This document shows, piece after piece, positions 25,639 to 33,782 of a DNA stretch of 64,000 bases (positions are counted from its first letter, which is position 1; each line of letters begins with the position of its first letter). This DNA is from an uncultured Clostridia bacterium (GTDB lineage Bacteria; Bacillota; Clostridia; Christensenellales; Borkfalkiaceae), in NCBI GenBank assembly GCA_947053545.1, contig CAMRSY010000001.1:62001-126000 (forward strand), in the 5' to 3' direction. A program made the translations under genes and the position numbers. The notes beneath the pieces are model-generated. The model was not told the DNA's origin. It did no database searches and saw only the letters and a program-made list of their open reading frames with translations.

Positions 25639-26697
25639 ATGATTGAAGAAAACGAAACGGTTGAACGCGAAAAAACCGTAGAAAAAGACAAAACCGAATA
25701 CGCTGACGGTAACCAAAGTGAGCCAGAAAACGGAACGAACAAAAAATTTACTAAAGCAAAACTTACGCCCGAGCGTTTTTTCACCAAGCCGCTCGCCGTT
25801 GCGCTTTGCGCTATTTTTTGTTGCGTACTGTGGGGCAGCGCTTTCCCTTGCGTTAAAACGGGTTACAAACTGTTTGACATAGACACCTCTTCGCCGCCAT
25901 CGCTTATGCTGTTTGCGGGCGTGAGGTTTGCGCTTGCCGGATTGCTTGTTATAGCTTTCGGCTCGGTGCAAAAACGGGCCTTTTTAATGCCTAAACCCCG
26001 CAATATATGGCGGGTATTGCTGGTTGCGCTGTTTCAAACCGCGCTTCAGTACACCTTTTTTTATATTGGTCTTTCCCGCGTGTCGGGTGTAAAATCTTCG
26101 GTGCTGAACGGATTGGGCGTATTTTTTACAATTTTGTGCGCGTGCTTTGTTTTCAGAACCGAAAAATTTAATTTAATAAAACTTGCAGGCTGCATTCTGG
26201 GTTTCTGCGGCGTAATTTTAATTAACCTGGGCGGCGACTTTTCATTTACGTTTTCCTTTACTGGCGAAGGATTTTTAATTCTTTCGGGGCTGTCTTCGGC
26301 CGTTGCCGCGGGGCTTGTAAAAATATTTTCCAAACGCGAAAACACAACGGCGCTATGCGGATATCAGTTTCTGTTAGGCGGAATTTGCCTGATAATAATC
26401 GGCGCAAGTTTCGGCGGGCGAATACCACGCATATCAGTAGGCGCGGCGTTTATGCTTTTATACCTTGCGTTTTTATCCGCGTGCGCCTTTACTTTGCAGG
26501 GCTTTCTGTTGAAATACAACCCAGTTTCAAAAGTTGCCGTATATAAAAGCACAAACCCGCTTTTCGGCGCGGTTTTTTCGGCAATTATACTTTCAGAAAG
26601 CGACCAGTTGCTAAGTTGGTACACCCTTATCGCAATTTTATTGGTGTGTTTGGGCATTTTTATTATAAACAAATTCGGCGAACGGCGTAAAATTTAA
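25639..26697 (+). CDS. EamA/DMT-family transporter
   Basis: 352 residues. A hydrophilic Glu/Lys-rich N-terminus of about 45 residues precedes ten predicted membrane helices arranged as two EamA repeats, with WGSAFPCVK in the first and a GSLxA-like helix pattern at the end of the second. Family members export or import metabolites such as amino acids; the substrate cannot be told. The start has no ribosome-binding site and follows its promoter so closely that translation may be leaderless. The charged N-terminal extension is unusual for DMT proteins. Confidence 0.85.
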   Translation: MIEENETVEREKTVEKDKTEYADGNQSEPENGTNKKFTKAKLTPERFFTKPLAVALCAIFCCVLWGSAFPCVKTGYKLFDIDTSSPPSLMLFAGVRFALAGLLVIAFGSVQKRAFLMPKPRNIWRVLLVALFQTALQYTFFYIGLSRVSGVKSSVLNGLGVFFTILCACFVFRTEKFNLIKLAGCILGFCGVILINLGGDFSFTFSFTGEGFLILSGLSSAVAAGLVKIFSKRENTTALCGYQFLLGGICLIIIGASFGGRIPRISVGAAFMLLYLAFLSACAFTLQGFLLKYNPVSKVAVYKSTNPLFGAVFSAIILSESDQLLSWYTLIAILLVCLGIFIINKFGERRKI

Positions 26698-26727
26698 AAT
26701 AATTTTTTAAAACCGCCCTGTTTTTCA

Positions 26728-26756
26728 TTGTCAAAACGTGTTGGCTATGCTATAAT
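26728..26756 (+). promoter_or_regulatory. Promoter of secG
   Basis: TTGTCA, 17-base spacer, perfect TATAAT with TGC before it (extended -10). Predicted start near 26763. Confidence 0.85.
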
Positions 26757-26791
26757 TTTTCGGTAAATAAGTTTATTTGAGGTTTAACGCG

Positions 26792-27088
26792 ATGTTAAAT
26801 ATGTTGACGGCAGCCATGGGCACCGACGCCTATACCGCTTACGTTGTACTGAGAACTATAGCTATTGTAGCCATGTTCCTTGCGGCGCTTGCGGCAATAA
26901 TACTTGTTCTTCTGCAACAGAGCAACTCGGAAGGAATACAGGGTATAACCGGTTCAAGCGAAACTTTCTTCGGCAAAAACAAAGGTCAGTCGATAGAAAG
27001 CAAGCTTAAAAAATGGAGCTGGATTTGTCTGGGTGTTTTGGCGTTTCTTTCCATCGCCTTCTACATCGTTGTAATTATTCTGGGTTAA
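26792..27088 (+). CDS. secG: Preprotein translocase subunit SecG
   Basis: 98 residues from the ATG at 26792, chosen because GAGG lies nine bases upstream; a TTG 15 bases earlier overlaps that site. Two membrane helices (about 17-41 and 73-97) flank the conserved loop with LLQQSNSEGIQGITGSS and a FFGKNKG turn, diagnostic of SecG. It stabilises the SecYEG channel. It precedes rnr and smpB as in many Firmicutes but is separated from them by a terminator. Confidence 0.95.
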   Translation: MLNMLTAAMGTDAYTAYVVLRTIAIVAMFLAALAAIILVLLQQSNSEGIQGITGSSETFFGKNKGQSIESKLKKWSWICLGVLAFLSIAFYIVVIILG

Positions 27089-27107
27089 TTTAAAAATTAG
27101 CGTTTAC

Positions 27108-27145
27108 TGCGGCGGAACTTACGAAAAGTTACCGCCGTATTTTTA
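27108..27145 (+). terminator. Terminator of secG
   Basis: Stem built on GCGGCGG/CCGCCG(T) continued by AACTT/AAGTT around a 5-base loop, one bulged A, then TATTTTTA. Confidence 0.8.
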
Positions 27146-27177
27146 TCTTTTAATTAAAAAACGAAAATAGTTTACAT

Positions 27178-29259
27178 ATGGATATTTTAAGAAAAAAACT
27201 TACCGAAGGATTTTACGGCGGAAAACTGGAAAATAAAACACAGGAAGAAATATTGCGCGCGCTGCGCCTTTCCCCTTCCTATAAAAAGAACGTACGCAAA
27301 ACTTTGGGCGCGCTATTAAAAGAAGGCATAATTTTAAAAGACAACGCAGGACGATACGGTACGCCGGAAAATATGGGCGCGTTTAAAGCCAGAGTTAAAG
27401 CTAATCCGCAGGGATACGCATTTTTAATACCTGAAGGCAAAGCCGAACGCGAAAACGATTTCTTTGTACCTAAAAAGTATTTGAACGGCGCGCTAGACGG
27501 CGACACCGTACTTGCCGTACCTATGCGCGGAACGGCAGACGAAGCGAAAATTATAAAGATAGAAGAACGCGGAAAAAAGATTGTAATAGGCGTTTTTCAA
27601 GCCGACAGACGCGCGGGATACGTTATCCCCGACGACAGCGCATTTTTAAGCGATATTTTTGTACCTTACGCGCTTAGCGCCGGCGCCGAAGACGGCGATA
27701 AGGTTGTAGCCGAAATAACGTCTTACCCGAAAGACAAAGCAGTAGGCGGAAAAATTTTGGAAATACTGGGTAGAGACGGCGAGTTTTCCGTTGAGGAAGA
27801 AGCCATTATACGCAGTTACGGATATGCCGAACGTTTTCCCGAATATGTGGAAACAACAGCCGAAAACGCGGCGGCGGAAAAGATAGAAATTGCAGACAGG
27901 CGCGACCTGCGCAACGTTTTGACAATTACTATAGACGGCGTTGACACACGAGATATAGACGACGCAGTATCGCTGGAAAAGATAAACGGCAACTACCGTT
28001 TGGGAGTGCACATTGCCGACGTAAGCCGCTATGTTAAGTTTAACGGCTGCATAGACAAAGAAGCTTACCGACGCGGCACCAGCGTATATTTTCCCGACCG
28101 CGTTATACCTATGCTGCCCAAAGCCCTGTCAAACGGCGCGTGCAGTTTAAACGAGGGCGAGGACAGATACGCGCTTTCCTGCTTTATTACCTTTTCCGCA
28201 GAAGGCAAACGCATAAATTACGAAATATGCGAAAGCGTAATAAACAGCGACAGACGAATGACTTACGATGAAGTAACGGCAATTTTAAACGGTATGAATT
28301 GTTGCGGTGCAAGCAGTGAAATTGCGGACATGCTTAAGCAAATGGAACAGCTTTGTTTGCTTTTGGAAGATAACCGCAAACGCGCGGGCGAAGTTATGCT
28401 GGACGTGAAAGAAGCGCGCATATATGTAAACGAAAAAGGCGAAATTGAAATTCCCGATTACGAACGCGCCGTTTCGCACCGCATAATAGAACAGTTTATG
28501 GTAAGCGCAAACGAAGCGGTTGCCGAGTTTGCGGAAAAACATAAAGTCCCCTTTTTATACCGCGTACACGAAAAGCCCGCGCCCGAAAAAGCAAATTTAT
28601 TGTACGGCTTTTTGCGCGATTTGGGCATAAACGCCAAGGGTGACGCGGAAAACGCGCGCCCTGCAGACTATCAGAAAATTTTGAAACAGGTTGAAGAAAA
28701 ACCATACGCCCCTATTGTTAACAAAGTTATGCTGCGCAGTATGCAGAAAGCGCGATACTGCGAGGAAAACAAGGGGCATTTCGGTTTAGCCAGCGGGTGC
28801 TACTGTCATTTCACCTCCCCCATCCGCCGCTATCCAGACCTGTTTGTACACCGCGTTATTAAAATGATTTTAACGGGCGACGCCGCAGGGGCAACGGCAA
28901 AATACGCGCCGTTGGCGCCTTCCGCCGCGGTGGATACGAGCGAAAAGGAAAGGCAGGCCGATTCCGCGGAACGCGACGTTGACGATTTGTATAAGGTTGC
29001 GTATATGCAAGAGCGGCTGGGCGAAGAATTTGACGCCGTTGTTTCGGGCGTGGTTGAAAGCGGAATTTTCGCCGAACTTGCAAACACCGTTGAAGGTTTT
29101 ATAAGGCTGGACTATCTGCCCGCCGACAGCTACGAATATATTGCCGAGAAATTTTTGCTGAAGGGCAGCCGCCATAAGTTTAAGATAGGGGACGGATTGC
29201 GCGTTAAAGTTGCCGGTTGCGACATAGGTACGCGCAGGGTACAATTTGCGCTGGCATAA
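27178..29259 (+). CDS. rnr: Ribonuclease R
   Basis: 693 residues. An N-terminal winged-helix and two cold-shock-like domains precede the RNB catalytic domain, with DTRDIDDAVSLE (the metal-binding aspartates) and HIADVSRYV. SGCYCHFTSPIRRYPDL closes the catalytic region, and a C-terminal S1 domain starts near 620. It degrades structured RNA 3' to 5' and with SmpB/tmRNA clears stalled messages; smpB follows directly. The Lys-rich tail of the E. coli enzyme is absent. No ribosome-binding site is visible before the ATG; an AATAGT box ends six bases upstream. Confidence 0.96.
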   Translation: MDILRKKLTEGFYGGKLENKTQEEILRALRLSPSYKKNVRKTLGALLKEGIILKDNAGRYGTPENMGAFKARVKANPQGYAFLIPEGKAERENDFFVPKKYLNGALDGDTVLAVPMRGTADEAKIIKIEERGKKIVIGVFQADRRAGYVIPDDSAFLSDIFVPYALSAGAEDGDKVVAEITSYPKDKAVGGKILEILGRDGEFSVEEEAIIRSYGYAERFPEYVETTAENAAAEKIEIADRRDLRNVLTITIDGVDTRDIDDAVSLEKINGNYRLGVHIADVSRYVKFNGCIDKEAYRRGTSVYFPDRVIPMLPKALSNGACSLNEGEDRYALSCFITFSAEGKRINYEICESVINSDRRMTYDEVTAILNGMNCCGASSEIADMLKQMEQLCLLLEDNRKRAGEVMLDVKEARIYVNEKGEIEIPDYERAVSHRIIEQFMVSANEAVAEFAEKHKVPFLYRVHEKPAPEKANLLYGFLRDLGINAKGDAENARPADYQKILKQVEEKPYAPIVNKVMLRSMQKARYCEENKGHFGLASGCYCHFTSPIRRYPDLFVHRVIKMILTGDAAGATAKYAPLAPSAAVDTSEKERQADSAERDVDDLYKVAYMQERLGEEFDAVVSGVVESGIFAELANTVEGFIRLDYLPADSYEYIAEKFLLKGSRHKFKIGDGLRVKVAGCDIGTRRVQFALA

Positions 29260-29307
29260 CACTTTGTTTGCGTAATACTTTACATTGTTTTTAAAGAGGT
29301 TTATAAT

Positions 29308-29760
29308 ATGTCTGTGAAGCAGATTGCATATAACAAATCGGCCTCGTTCGAATACTTTATCGAACAGAAATACGAGGCGGGAATAGTTTTGGAGGGCGCC
29401 GAGGTTAAATCGCTGCGCGCCGGCAACTGTAACTTGAAAGACAGTTTTTGCTTTATTCGCGACGGCGAGGTTGCACTTAAAAATATGCATATACCCGTAT
29501 ACGACAAAAGCGGGGCGTTTAATTCAAAGGACAGCAAGCGCGACAGAAAGCTGCTGTTGCACAAGCAGGAAATAGATAAAATTGTTGGAAAAATAAATCA
29601 GAAAGGTATGACTTTGGTACCCATCTCCCTTTACTTTAAAGACAACCTTATAAAAGTGGAAATTGCGCTATGCCGCGGCAAGCAGAATTTTGACAAAAAG
29701 CAATCGATTAAAGCGCGGGATATCGACCGCGACACAAAAAGACAGTTAAAAGATTTTTAA
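29308..29760 (+). CDS. smpB: SsrA-binding protein SmpB
   Basis: 150 residues. GIVLEGAEVKSLRAG is the tmRNA-binding signature, and the C-terminal basic tail with KKQSIKARDIDRDTKRQL enters the mRNA channel. It carries tmRNA to stalled ribosomes. AGAGG precedes the ATG; the gene lies 48 bases after rnr without an intervening terminator. The ssrA gene is not next to it. Confidence 0.97.
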   Translation: MSVKQIAYNKSASFEYFIEQKYEAGIVLEGAEVKSLRAGNCNLKDSFCFIRDGEVALKNMHIPVYDKSGAFNSKDSKRDRKLLLHKQEIDKIVGKINQKGMTLVPISLYFKDNLIKVEIALCRGKQNFDKKQSIKARDIDRDTKRQLKDF

Positions 29761-29797
29761 ATTTTAAACGCGGACAACCCGCGGCAGGAGTAAATAT

Positions 29798-31072
29798 ATG
29801 AAAGATTACAAACTAGACACTCTGTGCGTACAGGCAGGCTACTCCCCGAAAACGGGAGAAGCGAGAATTCCGCCCATAAGCCAGTCGACCACTTACTTTT
29901 ACGGCGACACCCGCGCAATGGCGGACTGCTTCGATTTAAAGAGCGCCGGATATTTCTACTCGCGTTTGTCCAACCCCACGGTCGCGGCGTTCGAGGGCAA
30001 AGTAGCGGCGCTTGAAGGCGGCGTTGCCGCCATAGGATGCGCTTCGGGAATGTCGGCAACCACGCTTTCGGTATTTACCGTTGCGGGTGCGGGCGACAAT
30101 ATATTAAGCTCGTCGGAGGTTTACGGCGGCACATACAATCTTTTCGGCACAACATTGCCCAAACTGGGAATAGAGTGCAGATTTTTCGACCCCGACGCCT
30201 CAGCCGAAGAAATAGAAAAACTTATAGACGGCAAAACGAAAATGGTATTTGTTGAAACGGTTGCAAACCCCGCCATTTCGGTTGTCGATTTCGATAAAAT
30301 TGCGGCGGTATGCCAAAAGCACGGCGTATTGCTTGCCGTTGACAACACCCTTGCCACCCCCGTTTTGTGCCGCCCCAAGGAGTTTGGCGCAAACGTGATT
30401 ATACATTCTTCGTCAAAATATCTTGACGGACACGCGGCGGCTTTAGGCGGAGTGATTGTAGATTTGGGCAATTTCGATTTTAAAGGAAACCCCCGCTACG
30501 CATCGTTTAACGAACCCGACGAAAGCTACCACGGGCTTGTTTATTCCGACCTGCCCGCAGCAGTATTCGCAACCAAATGCCGCGCGCAGATGATTCGCGA
30601 TATAGGCGCAATAATGTCGCCGCAAAACGGATTTTTATCCTATATCGGCAGCGATACTTTGGCATTGAGAATGGAGCGTCACTCTTCGAACGCGGCTAAA
30701 GTTGCGCTATATCTTTCCGGTCATCCCAAAATCGAGTGGGTACGTCATCCTTCTTTACCCGACAACAAGTACCACGCGCTGGCTATGAAATATATGCCTG
30801 ACGGACAGGGCGGAATGCTTAGTTTCGGAATCAAAGGCGACTCGGCGCTGTGCGCACGCTTTATGGAAAGTTTAAAACTAATAACTCAGGAAACGCACGT
30901 TGCCGACGTCAGAAGCTGCGTACTGCATCCCGCATCCACCACTCACAGACAGCTTTCAAAAGAGGATTTGGAAAAGGCGGGCGTTCCCGAAAACCTTATT
31001 CGTCTTTCGGTGGGAATTGAAAATGCCGACGACATAATCGCCGATATTAAGCAGGCTTTAGATAACGTATAA
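29798..31072 (+). CDS. metY: O-acetylhomoserine sulfhydrylase (MetY-type PLP enzyme)
   Basis: 424 residues of the Cys/Met-metabolism PLP family. YSRLSNPT, a CASGMSA loop and the PLP lysine in SSSKYLDGH are visible, with SVGIENADDI near the end. The length (about 425) and long central insert (about residues 230-260) fit MetY rather than the shorter cystathionine synthases/lyases. It would join sulfide and O-acetylhomoserine to homocysteine. The next gene is an acetyl-type MetA, which supplies this substrate. GGAG precedes the ATG 37 bases after smpB. Confidence 0.88.
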   Translation: MKDYKLDTLCVQAGYSPKTGEARIPPISQSTTYFYGDTRAMADCFDLKSAGYFYSRLSNPTVAAFEGKVAALEGGVAAIGCASGMSATTLSVFTVAGAGDNILSSSEVYGGTYNLFGTTLPKLGIECRFFDPDASAEEIEKLIDGKTKMVFVETVANPAISVVDFDKIAAVCQKHGVLLAVDNTLATPVLCRPKEFGANVIIHSSSKYLDGHAAALGGVIVDLGNFDFKGNPRYASFNEPDESYHGLVYSDLPAAVFATKCRAQMIRDIGAIMSPQNGFLSYIGSDTLALRMERHSSNAAKVALYLSGHPKIEWVRHPSLPDNKYHALAMKYMPDGQGGMLSFGIKGDSALCARFMESLKLITQETHVADVRSCVLHPASTTHRQLSKEDLEKAGVPENLIRLSVGIENADDIIADIKQALDNV

Positions 31073-31137
31073 CTGCCGTATTTATGCGGAACAAAAGCAA
31101 ATTGCCCCGCACATATGCCTAAACCAACGAGGAATTT

Positions 31138-32046
31138 ATGCCGATAGTCATAGATAAAAGCTTGCCCGCGTACAAAATTCTTACGGGCGAAAAAATATTT
31201 GTTATGGACACCGACAGAGCGGGTATTCAGGATATCCGCCCCATTGAAATTGCCATATTAAATTTAATGCCGACAAAGGAAACGACCGAAACGCAATTTA
31301 TGCGGCTTTTGTCGAACTCGCCTTTGCAGGTTAACGTAACGCTTGTACGCACCGAAACTTACAACCCCACGCACGTTGAAGCGGAATATCTTTCGCGGTT
31401 TTACAAAAACTTCAACGAGATTAAAGGCAAAAAATTTGACGGAATGATAATAACCGGCGCGCCCGTGGAAAATTTGGAATTCGAGGACGTTGCTTACTGG
31501 AAAGAGCTTGAAGAAATTTTAAACTGGACGAAGAGCAACGTTACCTCTACCCTGTTTATATGCTGGGGCGCTCAAGCGGCGCTGCACTATTTTTACGGCA
31601 TAGAAAAGCATTATTTAAAAGAAAAATGTTTTGGAATTTTTGCCCATAAGCGCGTGCAGGACGGCGAGGTTGAACCGCTTATGCGCGGCATTTCGGACGA
31701 ATTTCATATGCCTCATTCACGCCACACCATCATTTACGCCGACGATATTAAAAAAGTTGACCGCCTTAAAATATTGGCTTACTCGAAAAAGGCGGGCGCA
31801 AGCATAATTAAAAGTTTGGATAACAGACAGGTTTTCGTAACGGGACATATGGAGTACGACCGCGATACGCTGAAACGCGAATACGAGCGGGATAAATTGA
31901 AAGGTTTACCCATAAAACCGCCCGAAAATTATTTTGCCGACAAACAGCTTACTAAAGTTAAAATGAACTGGTCGTCTACCTCTAACCTTTTTTACATAAA
32001 CTGGCTTAATTACTATGTTTATCAGGTTACGCCTTACAAATGGTAA
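31138..32046 (+). CDS. metAA: Homoserine O-acetyltransferase, MetA family (acetyl-CoA type)
   Basis: 302 residues, full length. The glutamine-amidotransferase-like active site has Cys142 in FICWGAQAA, a catalytic His region in PHSRHT and Glu in GHMEYDRD. Position 111 is Glu (TGAPVENLEFE). In characterised MetA enzymes Glu here selects acetyl-CoA and Gly selects succinyl-CoA, so acetyl transfer is predicted despite family names saying succinyl. The upstream MetY uses O-acetylhomoserine, consistent with this. GAGGAA precedes the ATG; a terminator follows. Confidence 0.92.
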   Translation: MPIVIDKSLPAYKILTGEKIFVMDTDRAGIQDIRPIEIAILNLMPTKETTETQFMRLLSNSPLQVNVTLVRTETYNPTHVEAEYLSRFYKNFNEIKGKKFDGMIITGAPVENLEFEDVAYWKELEEILNWTKSNVTSTLFICWGAQAALHYFYGIEKHYLKEKCFGIFAHKRVQDGEVEPLMRGISDEFHMPHSRHTIIYADDIKKVDRLKILAYSKKAGASIIKSLDNRQVFVTGHMEYDRDTLKREYERDKLKGLPIKPPENYFADKQLTKVKMNWSSTSNLFYINWLNYYVYQVTPYKW

Positions 32047-32054
32047 AACTTTTA

Positions 32055-32089
32055 CCGTCCGCGCAAAATTGCGCGGACGGTTACTTTTA
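32055..32089 (+). terminator. Terminator of metY-metA
   Basis: Perfect 10-bp stem CCGTCCGCGC/GCGCGGACGG with loop AAAATT, then TTACTTTTAA. It starts a 430-base stretch without genes that also holds the REP-like repeat and the sdaA terminator. Confidence 0.85.
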
Positions 32090-32230
32090 ATAGTAAATAA
32101 TTAAATTTTCAATTTTTTTAATTAAACGTCAGTTAAAATTGATTTTATTGTCTTTTGTTTCTCTTCCTTTCCTTCCCGCCTTTGCAAAATATTATTGACT
32201 TTTATTATAACCTATAAAATATTTCAAACG

Positions 32231-32327
32231 GCATCATTCCGAGCGGAGCTTTAGCGCAGCGATGGAATCTTGAAGAACAGCTGAGTACTTAGAGATTGCC
32301 GCGGCGCTTTGCGCCTCGCAATGACGG
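32231..32327. repeat. REP-like imperfect inverted repeat pair
   Basis: Two related arms face each other. The left arm runs from GCATCATTCCGAGC to GGAATCT (32231-32270). The right arm runs from AGATTGCCGCGGCG to CTCGCAATGACGG (32293-32327). The reverse complement of the right arm reads CCGTCATTGCGAGG...CAATCT, close to the left arm. This is the layout of mobile REP/BIME-type palindromes (transposase-dependent in other bacteria). A single arm also lies at 22857. Confidence 0.55.
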
Positions 32328-32420
32328 CTTGAACACTGCCGGAATGCAAAATTTCCGTCATGCAATAACAATTTAATACTCTACAACGACAGCTTAAAAA
32401 ACTTTTCTATGACAAATTGA

Positions 32421-32466
32421 TACAAAACATACAAGCCGCGCGGCGAATATCACCGCGCGGCTTGTA
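32421..32466 (-). terminator. Terminator of sdaA
   Basis: Perfect 14-bp stem TACAAGCCGCGCGG/CCGCGCGGCTTGTA (32430-32443, 32453-32466) just past the sdaA stop, with a T-rich minus-strand tail. The arm is shared with the terminator at 39674-39715. Confidence 0.8.
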
Positions 32467-32474
32467 AAGTTAAA

Positions 32475-33668
32475 TTAAATTTTATTATACAGTTTTGCTA
32501 AGCCGCCTTCGCTTGTTTCGCGGTAATCTTTAGACAAATCGCGGCCCGTTTCGTACATAGTTTTAATAATGGTATCAAGCGACACCTTTCGCGTATACGT
32601 TAAAAAATTTGCTATGTTAACTGCGTTTATTGCCCGCATTGCCGCAACGGCGTTGCGTTCGATACAGGGAATTTGAACCAAACCGTTTACAGGGTCGCAA
32701 GTAAGCCCCAAATGGTGTTCCATAGCCACCTCGGCAGCATATTCAATCTGCTCGATATCCATATCGAAAAGCTCGGCAAGCCCGGCAGCAGCCATAGAAC
32801 ACGCCGAACCTATTTCCGCCTGACAGCCGCATTCCGCTCCGCTTATAGAAGCGTTTGTCTTTATTAAATTGCCAACCACACCCGCGGCTGCAAGCGCGCG
32901 CACAATTTTTTCGTCGGTGAATTTGCGCTGCTTTTTCATATAGTACATTACTGCGGGTATTACACCGCAACTGCCGCAGGTGGGCGCCGTTACAACTCTT
33001 CCGCCGGCGGCGTTCTGCTCGGACGCAGCAAAAGCATAGGCACAAATAATACGGTTTTCGGCAATTTCTTCCGTTTCGCCTATATGTTTGCTTTGCCAAA
33101 GATATTTGGCCTTGCGCATAACCTTTAAACCGCCGGGCAATTCGCCCTCGGCGTTAAGCCCTTCCTTCACGGTTGCACGCATCTGCGCCCAAACTTGGGT
33201 AAGGTATTCTTCCATACCCGGCTCAATTGAAAAAACGTAGTCGGGCAGGCGCATTTCGTTTTCGTTTAAATAATTTTTTATTGCTTCAAAACTGTTTAAC
33301 GGGTACACCTCAGGCGTTGCCGCCAGACTTTCACCGCTGAAAACTATTCGACCGCCGCCTACCGAAAGCACGGTATGCGAAGCCACCTCTTTACCGTCCT
33401 GCAAAACGCTTACGTACATACTGTTGGGGTGCGGCAGATTTTCACGACGGCAATCGAAAATTATTTCGGCGGAATCGCCCAAAACGCGCTTTAAAACCGC
33501 ATCGGTTCCGTGACCTTTGCCCGTAAGCGCAAGCGAGCCGCAAAGCGTAATTTTAAACTTTGCCTGCGGATGCAGTTCCTGCAATTTTAAAGCCGCCGCC
33601 TCGGGCCCCATACTGTGCGAACTTGAAGGTCCGGCGCCTATTCTGTACAATTCTTTAAGCGATTTCAT
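32475..33668 (-). CDS. sdaA: L-serine dehydratase, iron-sulfur type, single chain
   Basis: 397 residues. The beta domain comes first (GAGPSSSHSMGP start) and the alpha domain after, with VTAPTCGSCGVIPAV, a GAECGCQAEIG Cys pair and a C-terminal segment LTCDPVNGLVQIPC. The cysteines bind a [4Fe-4S] cluster that activates serine, making the enzyme oxygen-sensitive. It produces pyruvate and ammonia. The fusion order matches single-chain enzymes of E. coli and Clostridia, slightly shorter than the usual 450. It has its own promoter and terminator. Confidence 0.94.
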   Translation of the reverse strand: MKSLKELYRIGAGPSSSHSMGPEAAALKLQELHPQAKFKITLCGSLALTGKGHGTDAVLKRVLGDSAEIIFDCRRENLPHPNSMYVSVLQDGKEVASHTVLSVGGGRIVFSGESLAATPEVYPLNSFEAIKNYLNENEMRLPDYVFSIEPGMEEYLTQVWAQMRATVKEGLNAEGELPGGLKVMRKAKYLWQSKHIGETEEIAENRIICAYAFAASEQNAAGGRVVTAPTCGSCGVIPAVMYYMKKQRKFTDEKIVRALAAAGVVGNLIKTNASISGAECGCQAEIGSACSMAAAGLAELFDMDIEQIEYAAEVAMEHHLGLTCDPVNGLVQIPCIERNAVAAMRAINAVNIANFLTYTRKVSLDTIIKTMYETGRDLSKDYRETSEGGLAKLYNKI

Positions 33669-33701
33669 AAGCCCTCTAAAAAAACGTTTTAAACCTTGCT
33701 T

Positions 33702-33730
33702 ATTCTATCACTTAATCCGCCTTCCGTCAA
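33702..33730 (-). promoter_or_regulatory. Promoter of sdaA
   Basis: Minus strand TTGACG, 17-base spacer, TAGAAT preceded by TGA (extended -10). Predicted start near 33695. Confidence 0.75.
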
Positions 33731-33734
33731 CACA

Positions 33735-33769
33735 AAACAGTAAAGCGGCGGTAAATTACCGCCGCTTTA
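33735..33769 (-). terminator. Terminator of the UAP-HtrA operon
   Basis: A near-perfect palindrome around AAAGCGGCGGTAA, arms 33741-33754 and 33756-33769, lies 14 bases past the htrA stop with a T-containing minus-strand tail. It ends five bases before the sdaA -35 box. Confidence 0.8.
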
Positions 33770-33782
33770 TAATAAGGTTATA

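Noticed and set aside
28870..29490. 206-codon open frame antisense to rnr and smpB
   Set aside because: Spans two well-supported genes and has no start signal or domain.
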